Below, in pieces: positions 1 through 8,791 of a stretch of 64,000 nucleotides of DNA. Source of the stretch: an uncultured Pelagimonas sp. (GTDB lineage Bacteria; Pseudomonadota; Alphaproteobacteria; Rhodobacterales; Rhodobacteraceae); NCBI RefSeq assembly GCF_947498515.1, contig NZ_CANMKO010000006.1, positions 186,001-250,000 on the forward strand. Reading direction: 5' to 3'. Both the position numbers and the translations under genes were made by a program. The notes under the pieces were generated by a model. It saw only the letters and a list, made by a program, of their open reading frames with translations. It ran no database searches and was not told where the DNA came from. Numbering within the stretch: position 1 is the stretch's first letter; every line of letters begins with the position of its first letter.

Positions 1-356
1 GCGGCCCGAAACTCAAACGTTCGCTGAATATCGGCGATAGACCCAACCGGGGCAAAATCCAAAACTGCGTTTTCGGGACGCCGTTGGACAAATGAGCCAG
101 AGCCCTGACGTGATACGATGACACCGTCTTCGCGAAGTTGCTTTAACGCCTGACGCAGAACCGGACGGGACACTTCAAGTTGTTCGCTAAGCGCATGTTC
201 GGTCGGGAGTTTCGCCCCCACCGCGATCTCACCGCTGGCGATCATACTCAGAACGCTTTCATAGACACGATCAGACAAAGTGCGATCCCGCACTGGCCTG
301 TCTGCACTTGCCGCCTTACTCCCCGAGGCTGCTATCTGCCGTTTTGGTGTCTCCAC
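1..356 (-). CDS. GntR/FadR-type transcriptional regulator, 3' end cut by window edge
   Basis: About 118 codons are visible; the rest lies outside the window. The translated part is a GntR winged helix: a helix with LSDRVYESVLSMI, the recognition region VSRPVLRQALKQL and the wing GVIVSRQGSGSFV, ending in a linker toward the missing effector domain (probably FCD or UTRA). I chose the GTG at 356, which overlaps the end of the preceding aldolase gene by 25 bases; an in-frame GTG at 293 is an alternative. As the last visible gene of the dctP-dctQ-dctM-aldolase run on the same strand, it probably controls that operon. Its ligand cannot be told from the N-terminal half alone. Confidence 0.85.
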   Translation of the reverse strand, partial: METPKRQIAASGSKAASADRPVRDRTLSDRVYESVLSMIASGEIAVGAKLPTEHALSEQLEVSRPVLRQALKQLREDGVIVSRQGSGSFVQRRPENAVLDFAPVGSIADIQRTFEFRA

Positions 357-1075
357 GATGCGAACTTTTCTTTCGTTTTTGGGTCGGTTGGCGGGTACAA
401 TCCAAACGTAGATGCACCGCTTTTGACCATTTCCATAACAAAGTCTTCAAAGACTGTCATTTCGATTGCTTCATTCGCCACATCTTCTGCCAAATGGGCA
501 GGCACACATACCACACCTTCGTTGTCCCCCACGATGATATCACCGGGGAAAACCGCCACGCCGCCACAGGCGATTGGGTCGTTGACCGCCACCGCGTGGT
601 GCTTGGTTAGATTGGTCGGCGCGCTGGGGCGGCTGTGATATGCGGCCATATCCAGCTGGGCAATTTCTGGTGTGTCGCGGAATCCGCCATCGGTTACAAC
701 CCCTTGGCACCCGCGCTGTTGTAACCGCGTCGCGAGAATGCAGCCGGCGGAGGCAGCCGTTGCATCTTGCCGCGCGTCGATCACGAACACCGCCCCTTCG
801 GGGCACTCCTCAACGCCTTTGCGCTGGGGGTTCTCGCGATCTTCAAACGAGTCCAACCCATCAAGGTCCTCACGGGCAGGGATGTAGCGCAGAGTGTAAG
901 CCGGGCCGACCATATTCGGCCCGGGCCTAAGGCGTTGCGGCCCTTGCAAAAAGATGTTGCGCAATCCACGCGCAAACAACGCCGTTGTAAGGGTGGCTGT
1001 GCTCACCTGCATCAACTTGTCCCGCAACGTGTCCGACATTCCAGCGTCATGATCGAAGGTTTCACGAAAAGTCAC
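332..1075 (-). CDS. RraA-fold aldolase (HMG/CHA aldolase-like)
   Basis: 247-residue protein of the RraA / 4-hydroxy-4-methyl-2-oxoglutarate aldolase fold. The run GVVTDGGFRDTPEI (R133, D134, E137) fits the aldolase signature RD-x2-E/D, a feature of class II pyruvate aldolases of this family and not expected of a pure RNase E inhibitor. A cytoplasmic C-C lyase releasing pyruvate or oxaloacetate is therefore the likelier role; this is inference from the family. GTG start at 1075 is preceded by AGGGAGA. It follows the TRAP permease gene with a 75-base gap and overlaps the regulator gene, so it probably cleaves a product of the acid that the TRAP system imports. The N-terminal 15 residues could be upstream extension, with ATG (MSDTL) as an alternative start. 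Confidence 0.8.
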   Translation of the reverse strand: MTFRETFDHDAGMSDTLRDKLMQVSTATLTTALFARGLRNIFLQGPQRLRPGPNMVGPAYTLRYIPAREDLDGLDSFEDRENPQRKGVEECPEGAVFVIDARQDATAASAGCILATRLQQRGCQGVVTDGGFRDTPEIAQLDMAAYHSRPSAPTNLTKHHAVAVNDPIACGGVAVFPGDIIVGDNEGVVCVPAHLAEDVANEAIEMTVFEDFVMEMVKSGASTFGLYPPTDPKTKEKFASWRHQNGR

Positions 1076-1150
1076 AGCTCTCTCCCTTAGTATTTCAGTC
1101 GCAGTCGCTGCACGCCGGATTTATTAAAAAGCGGCGTGCACATAGAACCC

Positions 1151-2431
1151 TCATTCAAACATTGATGGCAGCCAGAGCGACACAGCAGGCACATAAGTGA
1201 TCAAGATCAACGCCGCGAGGATGGCCAGATAGAACGGCCAGATCGATTTGAGCGTTTCTTCGATCTTGATCTTACCAACGGCGCAACCCACGAACAGGCA
1301 GGTTCCAACCGGCGGCGTACATAGACCAAGCCCAAGATTGACAAGCATCATAATGCCGAACTGGATCGGATCCATGCCCAAATCTTTGGCGATCGGTAGG
1401 AAGATTGGCGTACAAATCAGGATCAGCGCCGCCATGTCCATGATCATGCCAAGAACCAGCAACATCATGTTGATCATCAGAAGCACAACGATCTTTTCTT
1501 CCGAGATGCCGAGCATAAAGCTGCTTAGTTTTGTTGGGACTTGGTACAGCGCCAGAAGGTAGGCAAAGGAGCTGGCGAAACCAATGAGAACCATCACCAT
1601 CGCCGTGGTTTTCACAGCCGACATGACCGAAATCTTGAAGCTTTCCCAATCGAGGCTTCGATAGACAAAGGCGGTCAAAAGCAGGGCGTAGATCGCGCCG
1701 AAGGCACCGGATTCAGTCACCGTAAAGACACCAGACAGAACACCGCCTACAATGATCACAGCGGTGATCAAGCCGGGGATCGCGGCGACCGAGGCGACCC
1801 AAACGGCTTTCCAACCGGGGAACGGCTCAGACGGGTAATTGTGTTTGATCGCAATGAAATAGGCGGCAACCGCAAGACAGATACACATCAACATACCCGG
1901 GATCACACCAGCCAAGAACAGCTTGGAGATCGAGATGCCGCCACCGGCCGCAACGGCAAAGATGATCATGTTGTGGCTGGGCGGAATGACGATCCCAGCG
2001 ATCGAAGAGGTCACGGTCACGTTGACCGCGTAATCGGCTTTGTAACCGCGCTCTTTCATCACTGGAATGAGGATCGAACCAAGCGCCGAGATATCTGCAA
2101 CTGCGGACCCCGAGATGCCGCCGAACAGCATGGATGAGAAGATATTGACCGAAGCCAGACCACCACGAATGTGCCCGACCAAAGCCGAGGCAAAGCGCAC
2201 CAGACGGATGGCGATACCGCCATGCAACATCAGCTCGCCGGCAAAGACGAAGAACGGGATCGCAAGCAGTGAGAATACTGAAATACCTGAAATCGACCGT
2301 TGGAAGGTGATCAGAAGCGGGAAACCTTCGTACCAGAAGGCGGAGGCCGCCGCGATGCCCATTGCGAATGCCACGGGGACACCCAGCACGACACAGCCAG
2401 CAAACATGCCAAGAAGAATAGCCAAGCCCAT
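1151..2431 (-). CDS. dctM: TRAP transporter large permease (DctM)
   Basis: 426 residues, the normal length for DctM, almost wholly hydrophobic with about a dozen predicted membrane helices in the inner membrane. Family hallmarks include the N-terminal GVPVAFAMG stretch, GISGSAVAD, the IPPSHNMI segment and the C-terminal LGLCTPPVGTCLFVG. It is the ion-coupled channel subunit that moves a carboxylate handed over by DctP, using the sodium or proton gradient. It begins two bases after the dctQ stop, so the two are translationally linked. The substrate is not readable from the permease; the linked RraA-type aldolase suggests a keto- or hydroxy-dicarboxylate. Confidence 0.95.
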   Translation of the reverse strand: MGLAILLGMFAGCVVLGVPVAFAMGIAAASAFWYEGFPLLITFQRSISGISVFSLLAIPFFVFAGELMLHGGIAIRLVRFASALVGHIRGGLASVNIFSSMLFGGISGSAVADISALGSILIPVMKERGYKADYAVNVTVTSSIAGIVIPPSHNMIIFAVAAGGGISISKLFLAGVIPGMLMCICLAVAAYFIAIKHNYPSEPFPGWKAVWVASVAAIPGLITAVIIVGGVLSGVFTVTESGAFGAIYALLLTAFVYRSLDWESFKISVMSAVKTTAMVMVLIGFASSFAYLLALYQVPTKLSSFMLGISEEKIVVLLMINMMLLVLGMIMDMAALILICTPIFLPIAKDLGMDPIQFGIMMLVNLGLGLCTPPVGTCLFVGCAVGKIKIEETLKSIWPFYLAILAALILITYVPAVSLWLPSMFE

Positions 2432-2433
2432 GC

Positions 2434-2964
2434 TTAGGTTACCTCATCAGTTTCAAAGGGTTTGCCTGTGATCAGGCAATGACACCGGAACGCCGCGCGG
2501 GTTCCGGCAAAAACGAACACCAAACCACCGCACAACAGGGCGGACAAGGTGCGAAAGCTTTCGGGGATGTTCAGCATTGGCAACATGGTGTCCCAGCCGA
2601 ACTGAAACAGCTCAAGACTGGCAATCGCCATGACAAAGCCAAAGAGGGCAAGCATCGCATCGGTCAAAACCATGATCGCCTGACGCAGGCGTTCGGGGAG
2701 CATGTCACGAAATAGGGTTACGCCCAGATGGGTGTTTTCATGCACCCCGGCCGCAGCCCCCAGATAGGCAATGTAGCACACCAGCAAAAGCGCCAGTTGC
2801 TCAACCCAAGTTGGTGTGACGTTCAACACGTAGCGACCAAAAACCAACCAGCCAAATGTTGCGACCAACACAACCAAGGCACAGGATGCAAGCAGAATGC
2901 AAAGCCCGCTTAACCTGTCCAACCACTGTCGGATTTGTTCCGCAAATGTTGTTTCCTGTTCCAC
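2434..2964 (-). CDS. dctQ: TRAP transporter small permease (DctQ)
   Basis: About 176 residues with four predicted membrane helices and the DctQ features GRYVLN, WVEQLALLL and the short cytoplasmic VHENTHLGV loop before the third helix. It pairs with DctM in the inner membrane and helps dock the loaded DctP protein. The open frame extends to a TTG at 2979. I prefer GTG at 2964 because a G-rich ribosome site (GGGGGGA) then lies six bases upstream; TTG at 2967 is also possible. It follows dctP across a terminator-like hairpin and is followed at once by dctM. Confidence 0.92.
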   Translation of the reverse strand: MEQETTFAEQIRQWLDRLSGLCILLASCALVVLVATFGWLVFGRYVLNVTPTWVEQLALLLVCYIAYLGAAAGVHENTHLGVTLFRDMLPERLRQAIMVLTDAMLALFGFVMAIASLELFQFGWDTMLPMLNIPESFRTLSALLCGGLVFVFAGTRAAFRCHCLITGKPFETDEVT

Positions 2965-2984
2965 CAACGATCCCCCCAAAGTCG

Positions 2985-3017
2985 AAAAAAACGCCCCACG
3001 AACACCGCGGGGCGTTT
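2985..3017 (-). terminator. Intra-operon terminator-like hairpin after dctP
   Basis: Perfect 9-bp stem (3009-3017 pairs with 2989-2997) followed on the minus strand by a run of six or seven T. It lies between the dctP stop and the dctQ start. Such a site would let most transcripts end after dctP and a minority read through, giving excess binding protein over permease. Stem and T-run are seen directly; partial read-through is inference. Confidence 0.85.
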
Positions 3018-3031
3018 AAAGAGTGTACTGA

Positions 3032-4018
3032 TTAGTCGGCGTTACGGAATAGGTTAACCAGATCAGTCATGTCGGGGTTAGCCGCCAGATACTGTTCGTA
3101 AACCGGAGCCATCGCTGCCTGGAAGGCGGATTTGTCTTCGATCGAGTTAACCTCTACGCCGCCGTCCTGAACGATTTTCATCGAGGCGGCTTCACGTTCC
3201 TGCCAGAGCTGACGCTGCAAGTCGGTCGACGCTTTACCAGCGGCACGAACGATGTCTTGCTGCTCAGGTGTCAGGGCGTCAAACGTCTTTTTACTCATGC
3301 ACAGGCACTCGGGAATGATGAGGTGCTCAGACAAGGAGTAATACTTGGCAACTTCAAAGTGGCTGGTTGACTCGTAGCTAGGCGGGTTGTTTTCCGCACC
3401 ATCAACAACGCCGGTTTTCAGCGACTGATACACTTCGGCAAAGGCCATTGGTGTGGCGTTGCCGCCCATGGCTTCGATCATGCCAACGAAAAGATCGTTG
3501 TTCATGACGCGCACTTTCATGCCAGCCACATCATCAGGAGTGTTGATCGGCTTGGTGCCGTTATAGAACGAACGCGCGCCAGCGTCGTAGTAACCTAAAG
3601 CAACGATGCCTTTGGCTTCGAGGCCTGCGGAAACGGCTGCACCTGCTTCACCGTCCATCAGCTCATACATCTGAGGAACAGATTTGAAGATGAAGGGCAG
3701 GGAAACAACGTTGGTTTCAGGCACGGCCTGACCCATCGGCCCTAGGCTGAAGACACCGAAATCGATGATGCCAAGGCGCACCTGCTCGATTGCATCAGGC
3801 TGCGAGCCCAGAACACCGGCGTGGAAGGTTTTACCTTTGATCGCGCCGTCGGTCTTTTCGGTAACTTCCGCCATGAAGGCTTCCATGCCGTGCGATACGG
3901 GATAATCTTCTACGTGGATGTTCCAACCGCGCCAGTCTTTGGCTTCGGCGGCAAGGGCGGACATTGTCAGCGCGACAGCAGTCAGCGCACCAAATCCAGC
4001 AAACTTGTTCAAAGTCAT
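3032..4018 (-). CDS. dctP: TRAP transporter substrate-binding protein (DctP)
   Basis: 328-residue periplasmic binding protein. A signal peptide is evident (KF, hydrophobic core, ALAAEA cut before KDW). Family features follow: FHAGVLGSQPDAIEQVRLG in the first lobe, the hinge-region arginine in MKVRVMNND that usually salt-bridges the substrate carboxylate, and TGVVDGAENNPPSY. The frame opens at GTG 4024, but ATG 4018 is better placed behind AGGAGG. It captures an organic acid and delivers it to DctQM. First gene of the operon; the 490-base upstream gap carries TTTACAA repeats that are candidate GntR sites. Confidence 0.93.
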   Translation of the reverse strand: MTLNKFAGFGALTAVALTMSALAAEAKDWRGWNIHVEDYPVSHGMEAFMAEVTEKTDGAIKGKTFHAGVLGSQPDAIEQVRLGIIDFGVFSLGPMGQAVPETNVVSLPFIFKSVPQMYELMDGEAGAAVSAGLEAKGIVALGYYDAGARSFYNGTKPINTPDDVAGMKVRVMNNDLFVGMIEAMGGNATPMAFAEVYQSLKTGVVDGAENNPPSYESTSHFEVAKYYSLSEHLIIPECLCMSKKTFDALTPEQQDIVRAAGKASTDLQRQLWQEREAASMKIVQDGGVEVNSIEDKSAFQAAMAPVYEQYLAANPDMTDLVNLFRNAD

Positions 4019-4064
4019 TATCACTCCTCCTCAGGATAATATTTCTGAGGATAGGGGTACTTGA

Positions 4065-4256
4065 ATTACAAATATTTACAACTATTTTTTCAACATGGAT
4101 CACCTGCGCCCCGCACCGCCACACCGCCAGGAACCGACATCCATCTGTAAATTAACAAAAAATTAACAACGACCTGGCCCCTACCTCCGGTGGGCGCTTT
4201 CTTGTGGCAGCACCCAACTCCTAATCTCAAGTTTGTAAAATCTCCAAAATTTACAA
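4065..4256. promoter_or_regulatory. TRAP operon upstream region with TTTACAA/TTGTAAA repeats
   Basis: The gap 4019-4516 holds no gene. TTACAA at 4066-4071 and TTTACAA at 4075-4081 form a direct repeat close to dctP. An inverted pair, TTGTAAA at 4233-4239 and TTTACAA at 4250-4256 (10-base spacer), lies farther out. GntR-family operators are often short palindromes of this kind, so these are candidate sites for the regulator truncated at 1-356. No clear -35/-10 pair was fixed. The rest of the gap is AT-rich without other structure I could support. Confidence 0.4.
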
Positions 4257-4516
4257 CCCTACCGCCCCTAGCCCAACCGTTTCACGTTCACCGATTCGCC
4301 TCTCTATGGTGATTCGGTTTCCCGCAGCCGAATCTGGCGTTCGGGAACATAGAGCTTGATAAAATGTAATTTCGACATAAGATTGAACGGTTTTTATAAA
4401 TTCCTCAATTGGTTGAATCTTTCCTGCGATTTTGAGCCCCTAGACGTCAAATCACACCTGACGATCAGGCTTTGGGTCGACGTACGCAAAGTACAAATCG
4501 TTTAGGAGTAAAACTA

Positions 4517-5638
4517 TTGCGATTAGACTTACTCGACGGCATTCGCGGTCATTTGCTGATTATGATGATGCTTGCCCATTTGTCTTGGCAACCGGGCATG
4601 GACGCCCTTGGGCTAGTTCACCACGCACGGATCATCGGCTTATTCGATGCAGAGTTTCTGATCTTTGTTTCCGGGTTGCTGATCGGGATATTGACGGTTC
4701 GCAAGTTCAAAACGTCGGAAAACCTGCACCGCTTTCTTGGCCAGCGCCTAAAAAAGATCTACGGCTACTATATCCTATCAGCCCTGCCATTTCTTGCCTT
4801 GAGCACCTTGAAGGCCGTCGAAGAACAGTCCCTCTTTCACGACGTGCCTTGGGCGATTTTTCAGGTCTTTACGATCCAGAATGGCGGGGGCTACTCTGAC
4901 ATTCTCCCTATCTACCTCTACTGTTTCGTCCTGCTACTCGTTGGGTCACTCACGTTGGCACGGTTTGGGTCGCTCGCATTGCTCGCAGCCTCATTTTCGA
5001 TCTACGCCCTGAGCTTGCCGAATTTCTCATATGGATTCTTTGGCTTAGGTGATGCGTTCATGGCGTTTGACGTCGCCGCATGGCAATTTCTGTTCTTCGT
5101 CGCGTACTTTCTGGGTCTGCACCATCAACGCATTTACGACACCCTAACCGGCCTAAGCACACCCGGCTTTTTCGCCTTACTCGCCACAACTGGGGCATTG
5201 CTATTGTGGCAACGAAGCGGCGTGACCTATCATGACGTTTTCGCAAGACCACCCGGCCTTCCGGACAATTGGCCACGTATGCATCTTCACCCGACACATT
5301 TAATTCGAACCCTCATCGTATGCGGTTTCTTCGCCGTCTTGATGATACGCAAACACAGACTGACATCTTTCGCGACACGTTCTGTTGACTGGTATTTCAA
5401 CCTCAAACTGGTGCGATACACCGGCATTTTTTCAATCCAGATGTTCGTGCTACACGTCTACCTAATGGCAGTCTTTCAATATGCGGGCGAAGATATGTCA
5501 CATTCGAGCAGAATTGCTTTTGCACTTTTTCTTATGGGTGTGTTTTTGGTTTCACCCTTTGCGTTTCTGAAACAAAAGTCCCTGCTGCAAAGCGTTCAAC
5601 CGCTCTGGCTTAGGGCCAAAACTCGGTTTGGATACTAG
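4517..5638 (+). CDS. OpgC-like membrane acyltransferase
   Basis: 373 residues with about ten predicted membrane helices. The N-terminus (LDLLDGIRG, then a hydrophobic segment and AHLSW) and the following DAEFLIFVSGLLIGI resemble the OpgC/acyltransferase-3-like fold, which in OpgC succinylates periplasmic glucans. The frame opens upstream at TTG 4472, but TTG 4517 has AGGAG eight bases before it and begins exactly at the conserved segment, so I use that start. It is a single-gene unit divergent from the TRAP operon, with no glucan synthesis genes nearby. Assignment to OpgC is by overall pattern; another membrane acyltransferase is possible. Confidence 0.65.
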   Translation: MRLDLLDGIRGHLLIMMMLAHLSWQPGMDALGLVHHARIIGLFDAEFLIFVSGLLIGILTVRKFKTSENLHRFLGQRLKKIYGYYILSALPFLALSTLKAVEEQSLFHDVPWAIFQVFTIQNGGGYSDILPIYLYCFVLLLVGSLTLARFGSLALLAASFSIYALSLPNFSYGFFGLGDAFMAFDVAAWQFLFFVAYFLGLHHQRIYDTLTGLSTPGFFALLATTGALLLWQRSGVTYHDVFARPPGLPDNWPRMHLHPTHLIRTLIVCGFFAVLMIRKHRLTSFATRSVDWYFNLKLVRYTGIFSIQMFVLHVYLMAVFQYAGEDMSHSSRIAFALFLMGVFLVSPFAFLKQKSLLQSVQPLWLRAKTRFGY

Positions 5639-6095
5639 GCCTCGAGTGCTTGCGTTTCGTTGTTAAAGGGAATGCAGCAAGCCGATAACACGAAGGGGAG
5701 TGGGACAAACGTCGATGCAAACGCCGCAACGGAATTGGAGCCTTGCCCGGCCTATCCGGATAGACGTCATCCCGCGCTCCGGGCCCTGACCCACAGCAGC
5801 CGAGACCGTAAACCCAAGCGATCCAGGTTTCCACACCCGCACAAGGCCTACCCAATTTTCGAGGCATTGTTCGGGGATGGCGTGATCAGCTAAAACGAAA
5901 TTTGCTTTCCATACTCACCCTACCCCGCCAAGAGTTTTTATATATTAAAAGAGGGCCTTGGGAGATTTTTATGGGAAATTTCGGCAAGCACTACACCCTA
6001 AAAATCCAAAAAATATCTTATTTCGCTCAGATCAAATATAGTTCCAGTGGTCTAAACTTGCTAGAAAGTCAGAGATTTTGAACGGGAGCTGCAAT
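5639..6095. other. 457-base gene-free gap
   Basis: Short frames here have no family likeness and no ribosome site, so no gene is called. The right part is AT-rich and probably carries the promoter of the regulator at 6096. A quasi-palindrome with TTTTA/TAAAA arms around TATAT lies at 5936-5950; it resembles the ATATAT core of the inverted repeat at 15870-15916 and might be an autoregulatory site. Confidence 0.4.
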
Positions 6096-6746
6096 GTGGC
6101 GAAAATTTCTAGTGGCAGCGTCTCCATTTACGAGCGATTGCTCGCCGATATTGGCGCAGGGGTTTTCCCCGGAGGTACACGCCTTAAGGTGCAAGACTTA
6201 GCCACGCGGTACGGGACATCAATTATCCCGGTCCGAGAAGCATTGCGCCTTTTACAGGGTGAAGGCATCGTAGATATCGCTCAGAACAAAGGTGCTACTG
6301 TCTCTAGCTTTGACGCGGATTCACTGCGCGATATTTTTGAAGTATTGCAGTTGATGGAACCCTACTTTGTCGAAACATTTGCCCGTAGCTGTACGCTCGA
6401 TGACATCGAGGCCTTGCAAGCGATTCAAGACCAAATCGAGGACACCCCTGTTGAAAACAAGCAGAAGTTCACGAGTCTAGACCTTACGTTTCATGAGGTA
6501 ATCGCGCGCAAGCACTATAACGCAAGAGCCTTCAACATATGGCAGCTACAACGACGTATTTTGAATGCGTTGGCGATGAGCGTTCCGATATCAAGAGCCC
6601 GCCATGCTGACATTCTGCGCGAACACCGTGAATTGATTACCGCCTTTCGGGAAAATGACAAAGACGGTGCGCTTGCTTGTATTGAACGGCATGTTCGCGG
6701 GGCCGGTGATCAAATGTACTTGCAGCTAAAAACCAATCGCACCTAG
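6096..6746 (+). CDS. GntR-family regulator with FCD ligand domain
   Basis: 216 residues. Residues about 5-70 form a winged helix (IYERLLADIGAG, TSIIPVREALRLL, GIVDIAQNKGATV); the remainder is an all-helical FCD domain with the metal or ligand residues expected of the family (an FHEVIA histidine after LDLT, and the REHRELI and ACIERHV histidines). GTG 6096 is chosen because GGGAG sits seven bases before it; the frame also allows TTG 6078. It is monocistronic and points toward the 3' end of the sugar ABC operon. FCD regulators usually respond to organic or sugar acids; candidates are the dehydratase operon at 15954 or its own promoter. Confidence 0.88.
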   Translation: MAKISSGSVSIYERLLADIGAGVFPGGTRLKVQDLATRYGTSIIPVREALRLLQGEGIVDIAQNKGATVSSFDADSLRDIFEVLQLMEPYFVETFARSCTLDDIEALQAIQDQIEDTPVENKQKFTSLDLTFHEVIARKHYNARAFNIWQLQRRILNALAMSVPISRARHADILREHRELITAFRENDKDGALACIERHVRGAGDQMYLQLKTNRT

Positions 6747-6802
6747 CAGGTTTCAAGAACGTACGTGCAATTTTTGGAAATCTGAACGATCGGTCAGAGA
6801 CA

Positions 6803-6832
6803 CCAAAGGCCCACACATAAGCGGGCCTTTGG
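6803..6832. terminator. Hairpin between converging genes
   Basis: Perfect 10-bp stem (6803-6812 with 6823-6832) around a 10-base loop, between the stops of the GntR gene and the sugar ABC permease. There is no strong T-run on either side, so it is a likely but not classical bidirectional end signal. Confidence 0.55.
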
Positions 6833-6848
6833 CTGCAGGCGTTTGGGA

Positions 6849-7847
6849 TCAACTGGCGTTGGATTTTTCCGCTGTAATCCGCGTTTGGAACAGGATCACA
6901 ACAAAGAGGAAGCCACCACGAATGACCATTTGCCAATAGGCCGATAGGCTGATCGTGCCGCGCCCATTCTCAAAGTTGAGGATGTTGAAAACCAACCCAA
7001 GCAAGAGCGCCCCGGCGATGGTGGCCGGAACCGAGCCCAAGCCGCCGGTGAGCAACGTGCCACCAACAACCACAGCCGCAATGGCCGAGAGCTCCCAACC
7101 AATGCCTTCGAGTGGCTGGCCAGCCCCAAAACCCGATGCCAGAAACAGGCCCGCCAAGCCAGCGCAGCCGCCAGAGAGCAAATAGACAAAAGCCTTGGCG
7201 CGATTGACTTTGAGACCCATCAACGTGCTGGCGTCTTCGGAACCACCGATTGCGAGGACCGTGCGCCCAAGCGAGGTTTTCTCGAGAACAATCCATAGGG
7301 CCACGGCCAGAAGCGCGACGATCAAAATGGTCCAAGGGACCGTTCCAAACGCCTTTTCCATGCCCAACTTGGTAAAGTTCGATCCCCAGTCGACACCAAT
7401 CGTTTCCGCCCCGGAAATCACCAATGCCCCGCCTTTGGCCCCGAGCATCGTGGCCAGTGTGGCGATAAAGGGCGGGATGCGCATCGCAATGATAAAGAAC
7501 GCATTTAGCGCGCCAAAGGCAACCCCGGCAGCAATTGCACCCGGGATCGCCACAGCAAGCCCATAGGGGCTTAGGTAGGCGGCAATCACCGAAGTAAAGG
7601 CCGCGACCGAGCCAACAGAAAGATCAATGCCGCCGGTCATGATCACGAAACACATACCAAGCGAAATGGCGATAAACATGGCGTTGTAATTCAGGAAGGA
7701 GGCAATGTTATAGGCCCCACCAAAGTTGTCATAGCGCATCACGCCGAAGACAATCAGCAGAACCAAGACAAGCCAAACAGCCGTGGTTTGCGTATTGCCG
7801 CGTATGTATTTGCGCAGATCAAATGTGTTGTCGTCCAACATGGTCAT
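6849..7847 (-). CDS. Sugar ABC transporter permease (RbsC/YjfF type)
   Basis: 332-residue inner-membrane permease of the BPD_transp_2 family, with eight to ten predicted helices. Diagnostic stretches are the TGGIDLSVGSVAAF segment and the C-terminal VVVGGTLLTGGLGSV motif that contacts the ATPase. It starts at ATG 7847, overlapping the neighbouring permease by four bases; ATG 7841 is an alternative. With two different permeases, one double ATPase and a YtfQ-like binding protein, the set has the YtfQ-YtfR-YtfT-YjfF layout of CUT2 monosaccharide importers. It is the last gene of the operon. Confidence 0.93.
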   Translation of the reverse strand: MTMLDDNTFDLRKYIRGNTQTTAVWLVLVLLIVFGVMRYDNFGGAYNIASFLNYNAMFIAISLGMCFVIMTGGIDLSVGSVAAFTSVIAAYLSPYGLAVAIPGAIAAGVAFGALNAFFIIAMRIPPFIATLATMLGAKGGALVISGAETIGVDWGSNFTKLGMEKAFGTVPWTILIVALLAVALWIVLEKTSLGRTVLAIGGSEDASTLMGLKVNRAKAFVYLLSGGCAGLAGLFLASGFGAGQPLEGIGWELSAIAAVVVGGTLLTGGLGSVPATIAGALLLGLVFNILNFENGRGTISLSAYWQMVIRGGFLFVVILFQTRITAEKSNAS

Positions 7848-8791
7848 TCCTTCCGTGCTTGCTGAACGTAAACCGCCAGCACGATGATAAAGGCTTTGGC
7901 GATCAAGGCGACTTCGTCTTCGACGCCGTTGGCCAAGAGAGTGTATTTCACCAATTGGATGATGATCGCACCGAGGATGGCCCCAAAGATCGGGGCACGC
8001 CCGCCTTGCAACAAGGCCCCGCCAACGACGGCGGCGGCGATGGCGTCAAGCTCCATCAAGTTGCCATTGCGCGCCGCATCCGATGCAGAATTGATCGCGA
8101 CGACGATCAAACCGGCAATACCCGACAAAAAGGCGCAAATCACATAGGCCCCAATTTTGACGGTCTTGACCGGCCCACCCGAAAGCTGCGCGGCCTTTTC
8201 ATTGCCGCCCACGGCCAAAAGGTAACGGCCGAAACTTGTGCGTTTCACCACCCAGAACAGCACCACCGCGATGGCCAGCGCCAACCATCCCTGAAAGGGC
8301 AGACCCAAGACCTTGCCGGTGCCAAGATAGCTAAACGCCGGGTTTTTAAAGGTCTGCAAGTTACCGTTGGTGAGAACCTGCGCAATACCGCGCCCCGAGA
8401 TAAACAGGATCAAGGTTGCGATGATCGGTTGCACGCGAAGCACGCTGATAAGCGCACCATTAAATAACCCGCACATACAGGCCACAATCAACGGAAACAC
8501 AAAGGCGGCGGTCAATCCAAGCGCCGGATAGGCGGTGCCAAATTCAGATTGAAAGATCAGCGGTGCCATCGCCCCAGACAGCGCCATGATCGCCCCAACC
8601 GAAAGGTCAATGCCGCCCGTGGCGATGACCAGTGTCATGCCCATGGCGACAATCGCGATGGTTGCGACCTGAGAGATATTCACAAACAACGTCTGCAATT
8701 GCAGAAAGTTAGGCGTGAACGCGGCGTTGAACAGTAGGATCGCAATTAATGCGACCACCCCACCGTTTTGCCGCAGGGTTTGCGCGTTCAT
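7844..8791 (-). CDS. Sugar ABC transporter permease (YtfT type)
   Basis: 315-residue permease of the same BPD_transp_2 family as its neighbour. It carries TGGIDLSVGAIMAL and AAAVVGGALLQGGRAP, the cytoplasmic coupling loop. It overlaps the ATPase gene upstream and the second permease gene downstream by four bases each (ATGA), which is typical of subunits made in equal amounts. It would form a heterodimer with the 6849-7847 product for import of a pentose, furanose or related monosaccharide; the exact sugar is not readable from the sequence. Confidence 0.93.
   Translation of the reverse strand: MNAQTLRQNGGVVALIAILLFNAAFTPNFLQLQTLFVNISQVATIAIVAMGMTLVIATGGIDLSVGAIMALSGAMAPLIFQSEFGTAYPALGLTAAFVFPLIVACMCGLFNGALISVLRVQPIIATLILFISGRGIAQVLTNGNLQTFKNPAFSYLGTGKVLGLPFQGWLALAIAVVLFWVVKRTSFGRYLLAVGGNEKAAQLSGGPVKTVKIGAYVICAFLSGIAGLIVVAINSASDAARNGNLMELDAIAAAVVGGALLQGGRAPIFGAILGAIIIQLVKYTLLANGVEDEVALIAKAFIIVLAVYVQQARKE

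Noticed and set aside
332-1075. Annotation as RNase E inhibitor RraA
   Set aside because: The aldolase signature is intact and the neighbours are transport and regulation of an acid.
5660-5893. 77-codon frame in the gap after the OpgC-like gene, and an antisense frame at 5610-5867
   Set aside because: No ribosome site, no family likeness and composition unlike neighbouring genes; chance frames.
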